Positions 1 to 6,870 of a stretch of DNA of 64,000 nt are shown here, piece after piece. The stretch comes from Paraburkholderia graminis C4D1M (GTDB lineage: Bacteria; Pseudomonadota; Gammaproteobacteria; Burkholderiales; Burkholderiaceae): assembly GCF_000172415.1 (NCBI RefSeq), contig NZ_ABLD01000017.1, forward strand, positions 1-64,000, given 5' to 3'. The notes beneath the pieces are model-generated. The model ran no database searches, was not told where the DNA came from, and saw only the letters and a program-made list of their open reading frames with translations. The position numbers and the translations under genes are program-made. The first letter of the stretch is position 1. Every line of letters starts with the position of its first letter.

Positions 1-1055
1 CGCTCGCGGACGTGGGCGACGCGGTAGGAAAGTCCAAGCAATATATTCAGCGCCTCGAAGCCGGTAATGATGCGCCGACGCCTCAGCTGGAGGAGGCGCT
101 GGCAAGTTTTCTTAATGTTGAGCCGCAATTTTTCAGTGTTGGCAGCAAACAGGCGTTGCCCGAGGATTCTTTCCATTTTCGGAAATTGATGGGCACTAAG
201 CCTACCGACAAGCAAGCGGCTATGGCCACGGGCGAGCTTTTCCGGCGCGTTGTCGACTTCATCGACGGCGCACTCAAACTGCCTCAAGTAGATTTCCCTG
301 AGCATGAGATCGATTCTGCAGAAGCAGCCGAGCGAGCAGCGGAAAAATGCCGAGCGCATTGGGGCCTGGGCGTCGGACCAATCGGTAATATGGTTCGTGT
401 AGTTGAGAAAGCGGGGGCGGTTGTCACGACATTCGAAACTGCGGGACGAGGCATTGATGCCCTGTCGATCGCAGCACCAAGGCCGATTGTTGTCACAAAT
501 AACGCTTCTACGTCTGCGTGCCGGGTGAGATTCGACCACGCGCATGAGATTGGTCATTTTGTCGGTCACGTAGGACGACCGACCGGAGATAAGGCCACCG
601 AGGCGGAAGCCAATCGCTTTGCTTCGGCGTTTTTGCTACCTCGTAGTTCGTTTGCGAAGGAGTTTCCGGCCCTGCGCGGTGGTACTCAGATCAATTGGAT
701 CGCACTTTCGGAAATGAAAATGCGGTGGCGAGTGAGCAAAGCAGCACTTCTCTATCGAGCAAGACAGTTGGGCATGCTTTCTGAAGATCTGTACAAACGT
801 GCCTTGATAGGACATCTGTTCGCGAAAGGTGAGCGCTACGTCGAGCGTGAGGATGGACAAATCCCTCACGAGACCCCAGAGTTATTTGACAGCGCCTTAA
901 CGCTTCTGACAAATCGGCTCGGTATGTCACTCGATCAGATTGCTTCGTCGGTGAGACTGAAGAGAGCACTACTCGTGATGGTCGCGCCGCAGGCACAGAC
1001 GCTCGACAAAGCGTCAGGTAGTAAAGTGCTGTCGCTACAACATTACAGAAGGTAA
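1..1055 (+). CDS. XRE-family HTH / ImmA-IrrE zinc metallopeptidase fusion (5' end outside window)
   Basis: The frame is open to the first base and the first visible residues (SKQYIQRLEAGNDAPT) are the second half of an XRE helix-turn-helix, so the real start lies upstream; the GTG at 12 is internal. The rest is an ImmA/IrrE-type (COG2856) metallopeptidase: HEIGH zinc motif at 543-557, then a helix EAEANRFASAFLLP that should give the third ligand. Family members cleave or control a partner repressor or antitoxin in phages and mobile elements, or act as combined regulator-proteases. GC is lower than in the phage replication genes to the right. A HEPN gene follows 84 bp downstream in the same orientation, suggesting a two-gene cargo operon. 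The substrate cannot be told from sequence. Confidence 0.85.
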   Translation, partial: LADVGDAVGKSKQYIQRLEAGNDAPTPQLEEALASFLNVEPQFFSVGSKQALPEDSFHFRKLMGTKPTDKQAAMATGELFRRVVDFIDGALKLPQVDFPEHEIDSAEAAERAAEKCRAHWGLGVGPIGNMVRVVEKAGAVVTTFETAGRGIDALSIAAPRPIVVTNNASTSACRVRFDHAHEIGHFVGHVGRPTGDKATEAEANRFASAFLLPRSSFAKEFPALRGGTQINWIALSEMKMRWRVSKAALLYRARQLGMLSEDLYKRALIGHLFAKGERYVEREDGQIPHETPELFDSALTLLTNRLGMSLDQIASSVRLKRALLVMVAPQAQTLDKASGSKVLSLQHYRR

Positions 1056-1139
1056 ATTCGGTTGAGTAAGCAACGGCTGTCACGTTAAGGCAGCCCGAGC
1101 GATCCCGTTGGAAAGGCGGAACGCCACCAGAGATCTGGT

Positions 1140-1610
1140 ATGAGAAGAACAGACATCCCCTCCGAACTTTCTGAATTGGCGTTTGAGTTCTTCTATTGGT
1201 TTTCTCGATTCGAATTTGCATTGAAGGAGTGCGGCTATCTGAAAACCAGAATAGCCGGTTCAAATGCGGAGCCTGGTTGGGCCAAATTTGTCGAGCAGTG
1301 GCAAAAGCAGTACGAAAGTTCAGATGAGGCGAGACGATTGCTCGCCAAGCCTCCTATGCGTCAAGTGGTAGGGCCCGGTGTTCAGCTTCAATGGAAGATG
1401 GTTGTACTGTCTGAGGATCTTTCGGAGCTTGACCGAGTTAGTCGGCTCTTACGGGTAGCGCGCAACAATCTTTTCCATGGCGGGAAGCACGGAAGTGAGC
1501 AATGGGACAGTCCCGAGCGCACAGAATCGTTGTTGCGGGACGGACGGGCGATTCTAAATCAGCTAGCAAACATGTCTGATCTTGGTCCAGACTATGAACG
1601 CTTCTATTGA
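1140..1610 (+). CDS. HEPN-domain protein (putative RNase or toxin-like)
   Basis: A 156-residue, mostly helical protein with no signal peptide. Near its C-terminus, residues 108-113 read RNNLFH, which fits the HEPN catalytic signature R-(N/H/D)-x3-H. HEPN proteins are commonly metal-independent RNases in toxin-antitoxin, abortive-infection and CRISPR systems, though some are non-catalytic. The ATG at 1140 follows GAGATCT, a plausible but weak ribosome site. It lies 84 bp after the XRE-ImmA gene and converges with the next phage gene, overlapping it by 7 bp. Lower GC than its right-hand neighbours suggests acquired cargo. Outside the HEPN motif I recognise nothing; RNase activity is inferred from the motif alone. 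Confidence 0.7.
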   Translation: MRRTDIPSELSELAFEFFYWFSRFEFALKECGYLKTRIAGSNAEPGWAKFVEQWQKQYESSDEARRLLAKPPMRQVVGPGVQLQWKMVVLSEDLSELDRVSRLLRVARNNLFHGGKHGSEQWDSPERTESLLRDGRAILNQLANMSDLGPDYERFY

Positions 1611-2008
1611 CCGCGCGACGTCAGCGCCGCAAGGTCTCCCCTAACAAGTAGTCCGTGAGATAGCAGCGGCGGTGCCAGCGTCGCTTTTGCGCGGGCGTAG
1701 TCGGCGTCCTGCGTGGCGGGCCATCGCGGATTGACCCACGCTGACGTGCCCGCGTAGAGGTTGCGCACGGCTGTTGAGACCGCAATGCGCAGCCGCACAT
1801 CGAGTGCAATCACCAACGGATCGATGGCGCGCCCGACGTTTTCTCGCAGACGCATTTCGACTTCTTCGTTGAGGTCATCAATGTCCATCCATTGCCTGCT
1901 GCTCTGGAAGGCTTCACCGAATACGGCATCAGACGGATAACCACGCACAGGCTCATACCCGAGCTGCCACTCGTGCCAATCGAGTAGCAGCCGGTCAATT
2001 GCGTCCAC
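1604..2008 (-). CDS. Hypothetical phage protein
   Basis: Last gene of the leftward phage replication operon, 134 residues beginning VDAIDRLLLDWHEWQLGYEP. I chose the GTG at 2008 because AAGGGAG sits 7 bases upstream and because the start overlaps the end of the preceding gene (stop at 1995) in the same tightly packed style as the rest of the operon; an upstream start at 2080 would overlap that gene much more. The protein looks cytosolic and alpha-helical, with no motif I can name. Similar short proteins are common at this position in Burkholderia phages. Function unknown. Confidence 0.6.
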   Translation of the reverse strand: MDAIDRLLLDWHEWQLGYEPVRGYPSDAVFGEAFQSSRQWMDIDDLNEEVEMRLRENVGRAIDPLVIALDVRLRIAVSTAVRNLYAGTSAWVNPRWPATQDADYARAKATLAPPLLSHGLLVRGDLAALTSRGQ

Positions 2009-2216
2009 GATCAATCTCCCTTGCGAATGTAACGGCAGCACGGTGGGCACGCAGGTAGCTGGCGGCGGGATGTGCATCATGGCTCATGCCTTGCCGGTAC
2101 GCGCGCGCGATCCACGCGCGAAGGCTGTCGGGTAGCGCTCGCCAGTGCGCCTTGCAGCCCCACAGATCGTTGGCAACGACTGTGGTGCATCCCGGCCAGC
2201 GGCAGCGGTGGCTCAT
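1995..2216 (-). CDS. Small zinc-finger-like phage protein
   Basis: A 73-residue protein with four likely zinc ligands, C5-x4-C10-x10-C21-x2-H24 (CRWPGC ... WGCKAHW), followed by a basic helical tail. The ATG at 2216 overlaps the TGA of the upstream gene in an ATGA, indicating translational coupling, and its 3' end overlaps the next gene by 14 bp. A second gene of this operon (2934-3266) has the same ligand spacing pattern. Such small zinc-binding proteins are frequent in phage early regions and may bind DNA or protein. No specific role can be assigned. Confidence 0.65.
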   Translation of the reverse strand: MSHRCRWPGCTTVVANDLWGCKAHWRALPDSLRAWIARAYRQGMSHDAHPAASYLRAHRAAVTFAREIDRGRN

Positions 2217-2428
2217 ACCTCTGTCTCCACGTCGACGAAGTTGTCGGGCGGCGTCGATGTCGTGAGCGCGCCACGTGCGATGCGGGCGATGTTCGGCAGG
2301 CTGTTGGCCGTGGTGCTGCCGTGCGCGATATCGCTGATGAGAGCGAGTGCTTCCCGCAGGCGCTCGTTGTCGTGCGATAGACGCAGGCGTGCTGCGAGGG
2401 CGTGGTTGGTGAGGTGTTTTCGGTTCAT
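2213..2428 (-). CDS. Small phage hypothetical protein
   Basis: A 71-residue protein beginning MNRKHLTNHALAARLRLSHD. It is kept as a real gene because it is coupled at both ends by 4-bp overlaps: its ATG overlaps the stop of the RusA gene and its TGA overlaps the start of the zinc-finger gene. The first half is basic and helical and could bind nucleic acid or form a coiled coil; the C-terminus is acidic. No family recognised. Confidence 0.6.
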   Translation of the reverse strand: MNRKHLTNHALAARLRLSHDNERLREALALISDIAHGSTTANSLPNIARIARGALTTSTPPDNFVDVETEV

Positions 2429-2922
2429 GGTGCGAAGATCTCGAAAGGGTCGAGGGTGTTGTCGAGCGCCAGCGCCATCTGCTGCGCGTGAAACGGTTCG
2501 ACGATGATGTGGGCGCGAGGGTTCGCGCGATCGATTGCGTGGACGATGATCTTGAGCCTGACCTGCCTGTCGTTGCGATAGATGCCCCGATGCGCAAGCT
2601 CCCGCACGTCGCCATGCTTCGACTTACGCGTGACGTAGCGATCCTGCATGCAGTCGAGGATCACGCTTTCGTCCAGATCGCTGCGCCCGTTCGCGTACCA
2701 GATGCGGATGCACACCCGCACCGGGCCTTCGAGACGCTGGCGGGCCTTTGGCGGGATCTGCTTGAGCATCGCGGTCTCGTAGTCCCGAGCCTTGTCGCTC
2801 TTGATGCTCATGGGTCGCGTGACCATCTCGCCAGTGCGCTTGCTGCGCACCTTGCGCGGAACGATCTCGCGGCTGTTCGCCTTCGAGGCCGGTTCACCGA
2901 GGATCGTGAATTCGATTCGCAT
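2425..2922 (-). CDS. RusA-family Holliday junction resolvase
   Basis: A 165-residue protein with the RusA layout: N-terminal strand IEFTILGEPASKANSR, then GRSDLDESVILDCMQD and GIYRNDRQVRLKI, which match the Asp-rich active site (D-x-D and a later Asp) of RusA endonucleases. RusA enzymes resolve four-way DNA junctions formed during phage replication and recombination. The ATG at 2922 has GAGGA and AAGG upstream; a GTG at 2937 that overlaps the previous stop in a GTGA is the alternative start and would add MRTEG. Its place between replication genes fits phage use. It could partner the exonuclease and annealing proteins encoded on the other strand. Confidence 0.85.
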   Translation of the reverse strand: MRIEFTILGEPASKANSREIVPRKVRSKRTGEMVTRPMSIKSDKARDYETAMLKQIPPKARQRLEGPVRVCIRIWYANGRSDLDESVILDCMQDRYVTRKSKHGDVRELAHRGIYRNDRQVRLKIIVHAIDRANPRAHIIVEPFHAQQMALALDNTLDPFEIFAP

Positions 2923-2933
2923 GCCTTCGGTCC

Positions 2934-3266
2934 TCACAGCTCGACTTCATGCTCGGGACACGCATGGTCTGCATCGTCCGCAACCTCGATGTCCGGTCTA
3001 AGTGAGTACTGCTGGCCGAGCGCATGCGTGATCTCGATAAGGACATTCTCGGCATCGCGGATCGCGACATAGCCTGCTCGTGAGCGGCGTATGCCGTTTG
3101 CCGCGTCGACGAGTGCGTGCTGCCGGTGAAGCTCGGCTGTGATCGCATCGAACGAGGCGACAGGTTCACGCCAATGACAGGCGCAGTACCAGTGACCGGC
3201 CACTCCGATCGCGGCGATCATCGGGCAGCCGAAGGCCGCGCATAGCTCACCGGTAGCGGCGCTCAC
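2934..3266 (-). CDS. Phage protein with CX4C...CX2H zinc motif
   Basis: A 110-residue protein with four putative zinc ligands near the N-terminus, C9-x4-C14-x13-C28-x2-H31 (CAAFGC ... HWYCACHW), the same arrangement as in the 73-residue protein at 1995-2216. A helical middle region (residues about 35-85) and an acidic tail follow. The ATG overlaps the TGA of the upstream gene by 4 bp, and the 3' end overlaps the alternative start of the RusA gene, so it belongs to one polycistron. Function unknown; nucleic-acid binding is possible. Confidence 0.65.
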   Translation of the reverse strand: MSAATGELCAAFGCPMIAAIGVAGHWYCACHWREPVASFDAITAELHRQHALVDAANGIRRSRAGYVAIRDAENVLIEITHALGQQYSLRPDIEVADDADHACPEHEVEL

Positions 3267-4054
3267 GCTGGCACCTCGTCATCGTCGCCGGGTTCGCGCT
3301 GGCGGATGCCGTGTGCGGCAGCGTATGCGTCGACCTGCTGCGCGATCTCACGCTTGCGATCGGCAGTGGCATCAGCTGCTCGCGGTGAAGCGTCCCGCTG
3401 CCCGACGAGACGGCGCTGCTGCGCGACGAGGATGCCGCCCACGAGTTCGCGCAAACGTTCGCGACTGCCCGTCTGCGCGGGACCAGGCGCATCGCGTGTT
3501 GCTTCCGGCGCTGGCAATGCTGGCACGGCAGCGCGCGCATCGTCGAGCGCAAGATAGCCCGCACGCACGGCAGCTTCAACGACCTCGATGCGCCGTTGCG
3601 GATCGTGACCGGGCGAAGCGCTCCAACGCACCGGGACATTGTGCGCACGAGCTTCGTCGACGAGGCGCATGTACGCGGCGCGAAACGCAAAGCGCGCGCC
3701 GGTCTCGTCGCTTGCAGCGAGCGCGCGAGAGATCTCCCACGCCTGCGCGATCTCGTCGGACCACACCACGGTCTCGCGTTCGTCGAGCGCTTTCAGCGCG
3801 ATCGCCCATGCCTCGTCGGCCTGCGGGCGCAAGTCGCCACTCGGCTCCAGTCGCGCAAGCACGTCAGCGGGCACAGGAGCCTGACGGCTCGACCGCATGT
3901 GCGCATTGAGTGAAGCGCGCACCTGCTCGAGCGGATACGGCGCGAGAATCGCCTGCCAGAGGTCGATCGCTTCAGGCGCAGGCAGCGGGCGCAATGCGGT
4001 CGAATAGCAGACGGTGAGCAGCTTGACAAACTCGGCCTTGTCGGTCGGCTTCAT
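3263..4054 (-). CDS. Putative phage replication protein (helicase-loader position)
   Basis: A 263-residue protein immediately after the O-like initiator (3-bp gap), the place of lambda P or other DnaB loaders. Its N-terminal 70 residues (F-x2-LLTVCYSTALRPLPAPEA, then DLWQAILAPYPLEQVRASLNAH and PVPADVLARL) have the pattern seen in phage loader/inhibitor-type proteins, where a short helical domain contacts the replicative helicase. The middle (DEAWAIALKALDERETVVWS) is typical of Burkholderia and Pseudomonas phage proteins of this operon position. The last 60 residues are charged and probably flexible. No ATPase motif, so it is not a DnaC-type loader. The loader role is inferred from position and a loose N-terminal match. 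Confidence 0.5.
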   Translation of the reverse strand: MKPTDKAEFVKLLTVCYSTALRPLPAPEAIDLWQAILAPYPLEQVRASLNAHMRSSRQAPVPADVLARLEPSGDLRPQADEAWAIALKALDERETVVWSDEIAQAWEISRALAASDETGARFAFRAAYMRLVDEARAHNVPVRWSASPGHDPQRRIEVVEAAVRAGYLALDDARAAVPALPAPEATRDAPGPAQTGSRERLRELVGGILVAQQRRLVGQRDASPRAADATADRKREIAQQVDAYAAAHGIRQREPGDDDEVPA

Positions 4055-4057
4055 GGC

Positions 4058-4996
4058 TCAGTGCTCCATATCGATGGTCATCGGATCGCCCGCCAGCGAG
4101 TTGCCGTCGCGTGCGAGATAGGCCGCAGCAGCAGCCTCGTTGTGGGCAGCGACACCGTTGACCAGCGTGTTGACCTTCGCGGGCGGGTTTTCATCGTTGC
4201 GGATGAAACGATCGATGTGGTCAGCGTCGCGCAGGATCAGGGCGATGCCGTTGTATGGCTGGTGCCGGTCGTTGTCGCCCATGTTGTGCGGCGTGCGGCT
4301 GCATCCACGTATGGCCTGACCAAGCTGGTGCGGTGTGTAGCCCATTGCGAGCGCGTCGCGGATCGCCTTCTCGCGTTTTTCGTCGAGCTTTGAGCGGGGT
4401 GAGTTCATGGTTTTTTGCCAGAAGGCGAAAACCCCTGCCACCACTTCGCGGTCGATGTTTGCGCGTTTTTTGCGCGAACTCGACGAAGGGGTTTTCCCCG
4501 CGAAGCGGGATCGGGATGAACCCGAAGAACCCGAGATCTCCGAAGAACCCGAGAACTCCGAGATCTCCGAAGAACCCGACTGTAATTGCTCGCCTTTGGC
4601 GAACCTTGGATTAGCCTTGGACGAACCAAGGTTCTCATTCCTTGTCTGACGGGCGTTTTCGGGAGGCTCGGGAAGATCGCTTTTCACCTCACGAGGATGC
4701 GGTCGCTGATGTTTGCGCCACTTCACGATCTGGATCAGCGGTTCGTCGTCGACCACATAACGCACGATCAGGTCGCAGCGGTCGAAAATTTCGAGGTAGC
4801 CGTTGACCTCTTCGTCGGTGAGAACCGTGTCGTACGGAAACAGGTCAACCTTGATTCGCCCGGGGCGATCCTGGAGACGACCTTCGCGATCCGCAAGCGT
4901 CCACAGACCGGCGAATGTCAGGCGAGCGATGGGAGGCAGATGGCCGAGCACCTCGTTGCGAAAGAACTCGGCCTTGATGATCCGGGCGCGTGGCAT
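4058..4996 (-). CDS. Lambda O-like phage replication initiator
   Basis: A 312-residue protein. The first 110 residues (MPRARIIKAEFFRNEVLGHL, LTFAGLWTLADREGRLQDRP, LFPYDTVLTDEEVNGYLEI) form the winged-helix N-terminal domain typical of phage replisome organisers. A Ser/Gly/Glu-rich linker (about residues 120-185) follows, then a basic helical C-terminal part (FAFWQKTMNSPRSKLDEKREK) of the kind that meets the helicase loader. I chose the ATG at 4996 because GAGGGTG lies just upstream and the protein begins exactly at the conserved domain. The linker DNA carries 18-bp direct repeats and a perfect inverted repeat, as in lambda, where the origin lies within gene O. Confidence 0.75.
   Translation of the reverse strand: MPRARIIKAEFFRNEVLGHLPPIARLTFAGLWTLADREGRLQDRPGRIKVDLFPYDTVLTDEEVNGYLEIFDRCDLIVRYVVDDEPLIQIVKWRKHQRPHPREVKSDLPEPPENARQTRNENLGSSKANPRFAKGEQLQSGSSEISEFSGSSEISGSSGSSRSRFAGKTPSSSSRKKRANIDREVVAGVFAFWQKTMNSPRSKLDEKREKAIRDALAMGYTPHQLGQAIRGCSRTPHNMGDNDRHQPYNGIALILRDADHIDRFIRNDENPPAKVNTLVNGVAAHNEAAAAAYLARDGNSLAGDPMTIDMEH
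4522..4579. repeat. 18-bp iteron-like repeats, candidate phage replication origin
   Basis: CCGAAGAACCCGAGATCT (4522-4539) is followed directly by CCGAAGAACCCGAGAACT (4540-4557, 17 of 18 identical), then a 9-bp half unit CCGAGATCT (4558-4566) and a third CCGAAGAACCCGA (4567-4579). The palindrome GAGATCTC occurs at 4533-4540 and 4560-4567. The repeats lie within the linker of the O-like gene. In lambda the O iterons are of similar length and in the same place, so this may be the origin, but low-complexity protein sequence could also produce such repeats. Confidence 0.5.
4601..4634. repeat. Perfect 9-bp inverted repeat beside the iterons
   Basis: GAACCTTGG (4601-4609) and CCAAGGTTC (4626-4634) are exact reverse complements separated by 16 bases. 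They sit 21 bp from the last iteron within the initiator gene. The arrangement could form a cruciform or be a binding site that belongs to the candidate origin. Confidence 0.5.
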
Positions 4997-5009
4997 GGCA
5001 AGGTCACCC

Positions 5010-5240
5010 TCACTGGCGATCGCACGGCAGCGGGCGCACGACCAGCAGCCTGCGCGCCTGCGCATCGCGGTCCTCCACGACAAGATTCGCCAGCGCCTTG
5101 CGGATTGCGTCGGGATCGGCGGGGCGTGCTCCGACGAGGAACCGGCGACCACCTGCAGCGCGCAGCGCACGACACGCGGCGATCCATGCGTCGCTTTGGG
5201 GAGCCCTGATTGTGATCGTGACCTTCACGTTGTCATTCAT
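5010..5240 (-). CDS. Small phage hypothetical protein
   Basis: A 76-residue protein beginning MNDNVKVTITIRAPQSDAWI. The ATG at 5240 lies 8 bp inside the end of the ParB-like gene, in keeping with the overlaps of this operon, and the gene ends 13 bp before the initiator start. It is a compact alpha/beta-looking protein with several Arg residues (RALRAAGGRRFLVGARP). No family recognised. Longer upstream starts would overlap the ParB-like gene in another frame. Confidence 0.6.
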   Translation of the reverse strand: MNDNVKVTITIRAPQSDAWIAACRALRAAGGRRFLVGARPADPDAIRKALANLVVEDRDAQARRLLVVRPLPCDRQ

Positions 5241-6033
5241 TGCTGTCTCCGGTTGGTGGCTCTGCTGCGTCGGAGTTGTTCCGCGCGGCGGGCCACGGTT
5301 GCTGGGCTTCCGGGACCGTGTAGCGCGCGATTTCGTGAGCGGACGTCCACGCGAGCACGCGTTCGCCGCGAGCGTTATCGATCCCGGGAAGGTAAAGCTG
5401 CCGCCTGCGGCCCCTTGCACGACTGGTTGCGTGCTCAATGGAAACCTTCTGCCCTTCGCCGCGAGGTAGATTCAGCAGGCGGCGGCGGGTTGCTGCCGAC
5501 AGATGCCACATACCGAGCGCGAGCCGGAGCGGCACACGCTGGTCGGCCACGGCCTGCAGCAAATCGTTGTCATGGATGCCCTGCACGCGTTGGTAGGTGC
5601 GCGTCGAGATGCCGCACGCGAGCAGCAGCGGCGCGCGTCCGCGCTGCGTGCGCAGACGATCCGCGAGTCCACGGTCGTAGCTGTCGAGCCACGCGGGCCT
5701 GCTCGTGATCAGGTTGACGAAGTGGGCCGCCATGACGGCACGCTGCGCGGTGGTCATCGGATGCTCGCGGGCCTCGTTAGTGACCAGCAACACCGGATGT
5801 TCATCGCGAACGGCGTCGAAGACGCGGCAGGGGCAGGCAAGATCGAGGCGCCTCGCCTCGCGAACGCGAGCGCGTCCGTCAAGGATCATGGCGTCGAGCA
5901 GCACGACCGGCTGCGCGATCGCATCACGCACGGCCACGCCCGCACTTGCGGGCACGAAAGCACAGAGAGGATGCTCCTTCAGCGATCCCAACTCAGTACC
6001 CTCGATAAAGAAGATATCGGAATCCACTTTCAT
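5233..6033 (-). CDS. ParB-like (ParB/sulfiredoxin fold) phage protein
   Basis: A 266-residue protein. The motif LLDAMILDGRARVREARRL (about residues 45-63) corresponds to the DG-R-R strand-helix of ParB/Srx domains, and HPMTTAQRAVMAAHFVNL (about 91-108) is the usual next helix of non-partition ParB-like proteins. The middle part (CGISTRTYQRVQGIHDNDLL) looks like a helix-turn-helix. The C-terminal 70 residues are basic and low complexity. ParB-fold proteins bind DNA or nucleotides and some are nucleases. No ParA is nearby, so plasmid-type partition is unlikely from this window alone. It opens the replication block after the Cro-like gene and may regulate it. Confidence 0.7.
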   Translation of the reverse strand: MKVDSDIFFIEGTELGSLKEHPLCAFVPASAGVAVRDAIAQPVVLLDAMILDGRARVREARRLDLACPCRVFDAVRDEHPVLLVTNEAREHPMTTAQRAVMAAHFVNLITSRPAWLDSYDRGLADRLRTQRGRAPLLLACGISTRTYQRVQGIHDNDLLQAVADQRVPLRLALGMWHLSAATRRRLLNLPRGEGQKVSIEHATSRARGRRRQLYLPGIDNARGERVLAWTSAHEIARYTVPEAQQPWPAARNNSDAAEPPTGDSNE

Positions 6034-6263
6034 GTCCTCATTAAACCGATTCTGATACCGGCTTCAAAGCATCTCCGGTTCCTTTCCCATACGATCGTGA
6101 TATTTTTGGCCGTCCTCTTTACCGAGTAAATCGATTCTGCAAAGACCTGAAGGCACCAGAGTTAGCTCTTCGGTGCTTTTTTTCAGGATGAATGGACGCA
6201 AAAATCCCGCGCCTGTGCTAATCGCGGCAATCGAAACTTTCTAGTTAGTTTCAGGTAAAGCCT
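6034..6263. other. Intergenic gap inside the leftward operon
   Basis: 230 bp between the Cro-like and ParB-like genes, unusual in an operon otherwise packed with overlaps. It is relatively AT-rich and contains a + strand intrinsic terminator (6153-6183) with no + strand gene in front of it. On the minus strand TTTACT and AAAAAT separated by 17 bases (about 6126 to 6098) could be a promoter for the ParB-like gene, but this is a weak match. Confidence 0.4.
6153..6183 (+). terminator. Orphan intrinsic terminator, possible end of a small phage RNA
   Basis: GCACC-AGAG, loop TTAG, CTCT-(TC bulge)-GGTGC at 6153-6176, followed by seven T (6177-6183). It works only in the + direction, yet all genes to the left for 4 kb are on the minus strand. 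It would end a short + strand transcript starting near 6060-6140, much as lambda OOP RNA sits between cII and O. Confidence 0.6.
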
Positions 6264-6572
6264 TTATGCGCTTTCCTGTTCCTGCGGCTCTCGATGCTCA
6301 TTGAGGAGGAGCGCGCGCAGCACCCGCCAGCCTTCCGCGTACTCAGGGCATAACTCGTAGACCGAGACCTGCCCGTCGACCGCCGCCGCCACGAAAGGCA
6401 CAGCGTCGATCGGCACCACCGTGTTACGGCTGAACCACATGTCGATCCGGCCCGAGGTGCAGGGACTGAAGAGCGAAATACGACGCGCAAGCTCCCGTCG
6501 CGATCCACAGATCTCGATCGCTTTCTGCAGCGCCAGAAGCTGCTGCGGTACGTTCACCGTCCTGCGCGCCAT
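6264..6572 (-). CDS. Cro/YdaS-like phage repressor
   Basis: A 102-residue protein. VPQQLLALQKAIEICGSRRE begins a helix-turn-helix, and VPIDAVPFVAAAVDGQVSVY followed by ELCPEYAEGW is the typical C-terminal pattern of the YdaS/Cro family (second strand and the ELxP motif). Start at 6572 (MARRTVNVP) was preferred over 6638 because homologous domains begin here. It is the first gene of the leftward replication operon and lies beside the control region with repeats, so it probably binds there, as Cro does at lambda oR. No CI-type repressor faces it in this window. Confidence 0.75.
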   Translation of the reverse strand: MARRTVNVPQQLLALQKAIEICGSRRELARRISLFSPCTSGRIDMWFSRNTVVPIDAVPFVAAAVDGQVSVYELCPEYAEGWRVLRALLLNEHREPQEQESA

Positions 6573-6692
6573 GTCGAAGCTCCATGCGGTCCTGCCCGAC
6601 GTTCGATGAGTGTAGACCCGCCCCGATCCGATTGCCAACAGGCAACAGCGCGAGTCCTGGCGCGGCTCGGGCGCGGATTGGCCTCTTTGCCC

Positions 6693-6752
6693 GGCGCGAC
6701 AAGGGTTTTGAACTGATCAAATTCCTGTGACAGAGGATCGGTTTGTCGCGCC
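6693..6752. repeat. 10-bp inverted repeat, candidate operator pair
   Basis: GGCGCGACAA (6693-6702) and TTGTCGCGCC (6743-6752) are exact reverse complements with 40 bases between them. They lie 120-180 bp upstream of the Cro-like start codon, where operators for the leftward promoter would be expected. Confidence 0.5.
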
Positions 6753-6793
6753 AACGATTTTTAGGTGTTTTCCCGATTAGGGTTTGAGGCTTT

Positions 6794-6870
6794 TCGGGGC
6801 GCGGTCGGGGCGCGGTCGGGGCGCAGTTGGGGCGCAGTTGGGGCGCACCCCGGGCGCGCTTGGGGCGCGG
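6794..6870. repeat. 11-bp helically phased tandem repeats
   Basis: Five consecutive 11-bp units at 6794, 6805, 6816, 6827 and 6838 follow the pattern T(C/T)GGGGCGC(G/A)(G/C); a sixth, TTGGGGCGCGG, is at 6860-6870. An 11-bp period puts each copy on the same face of the helix. This fits a cooperative protein-binding array (repressor, ParB-like protein or alpha-CTD-like protein) better than random low complexity. Confidence 0.6.
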
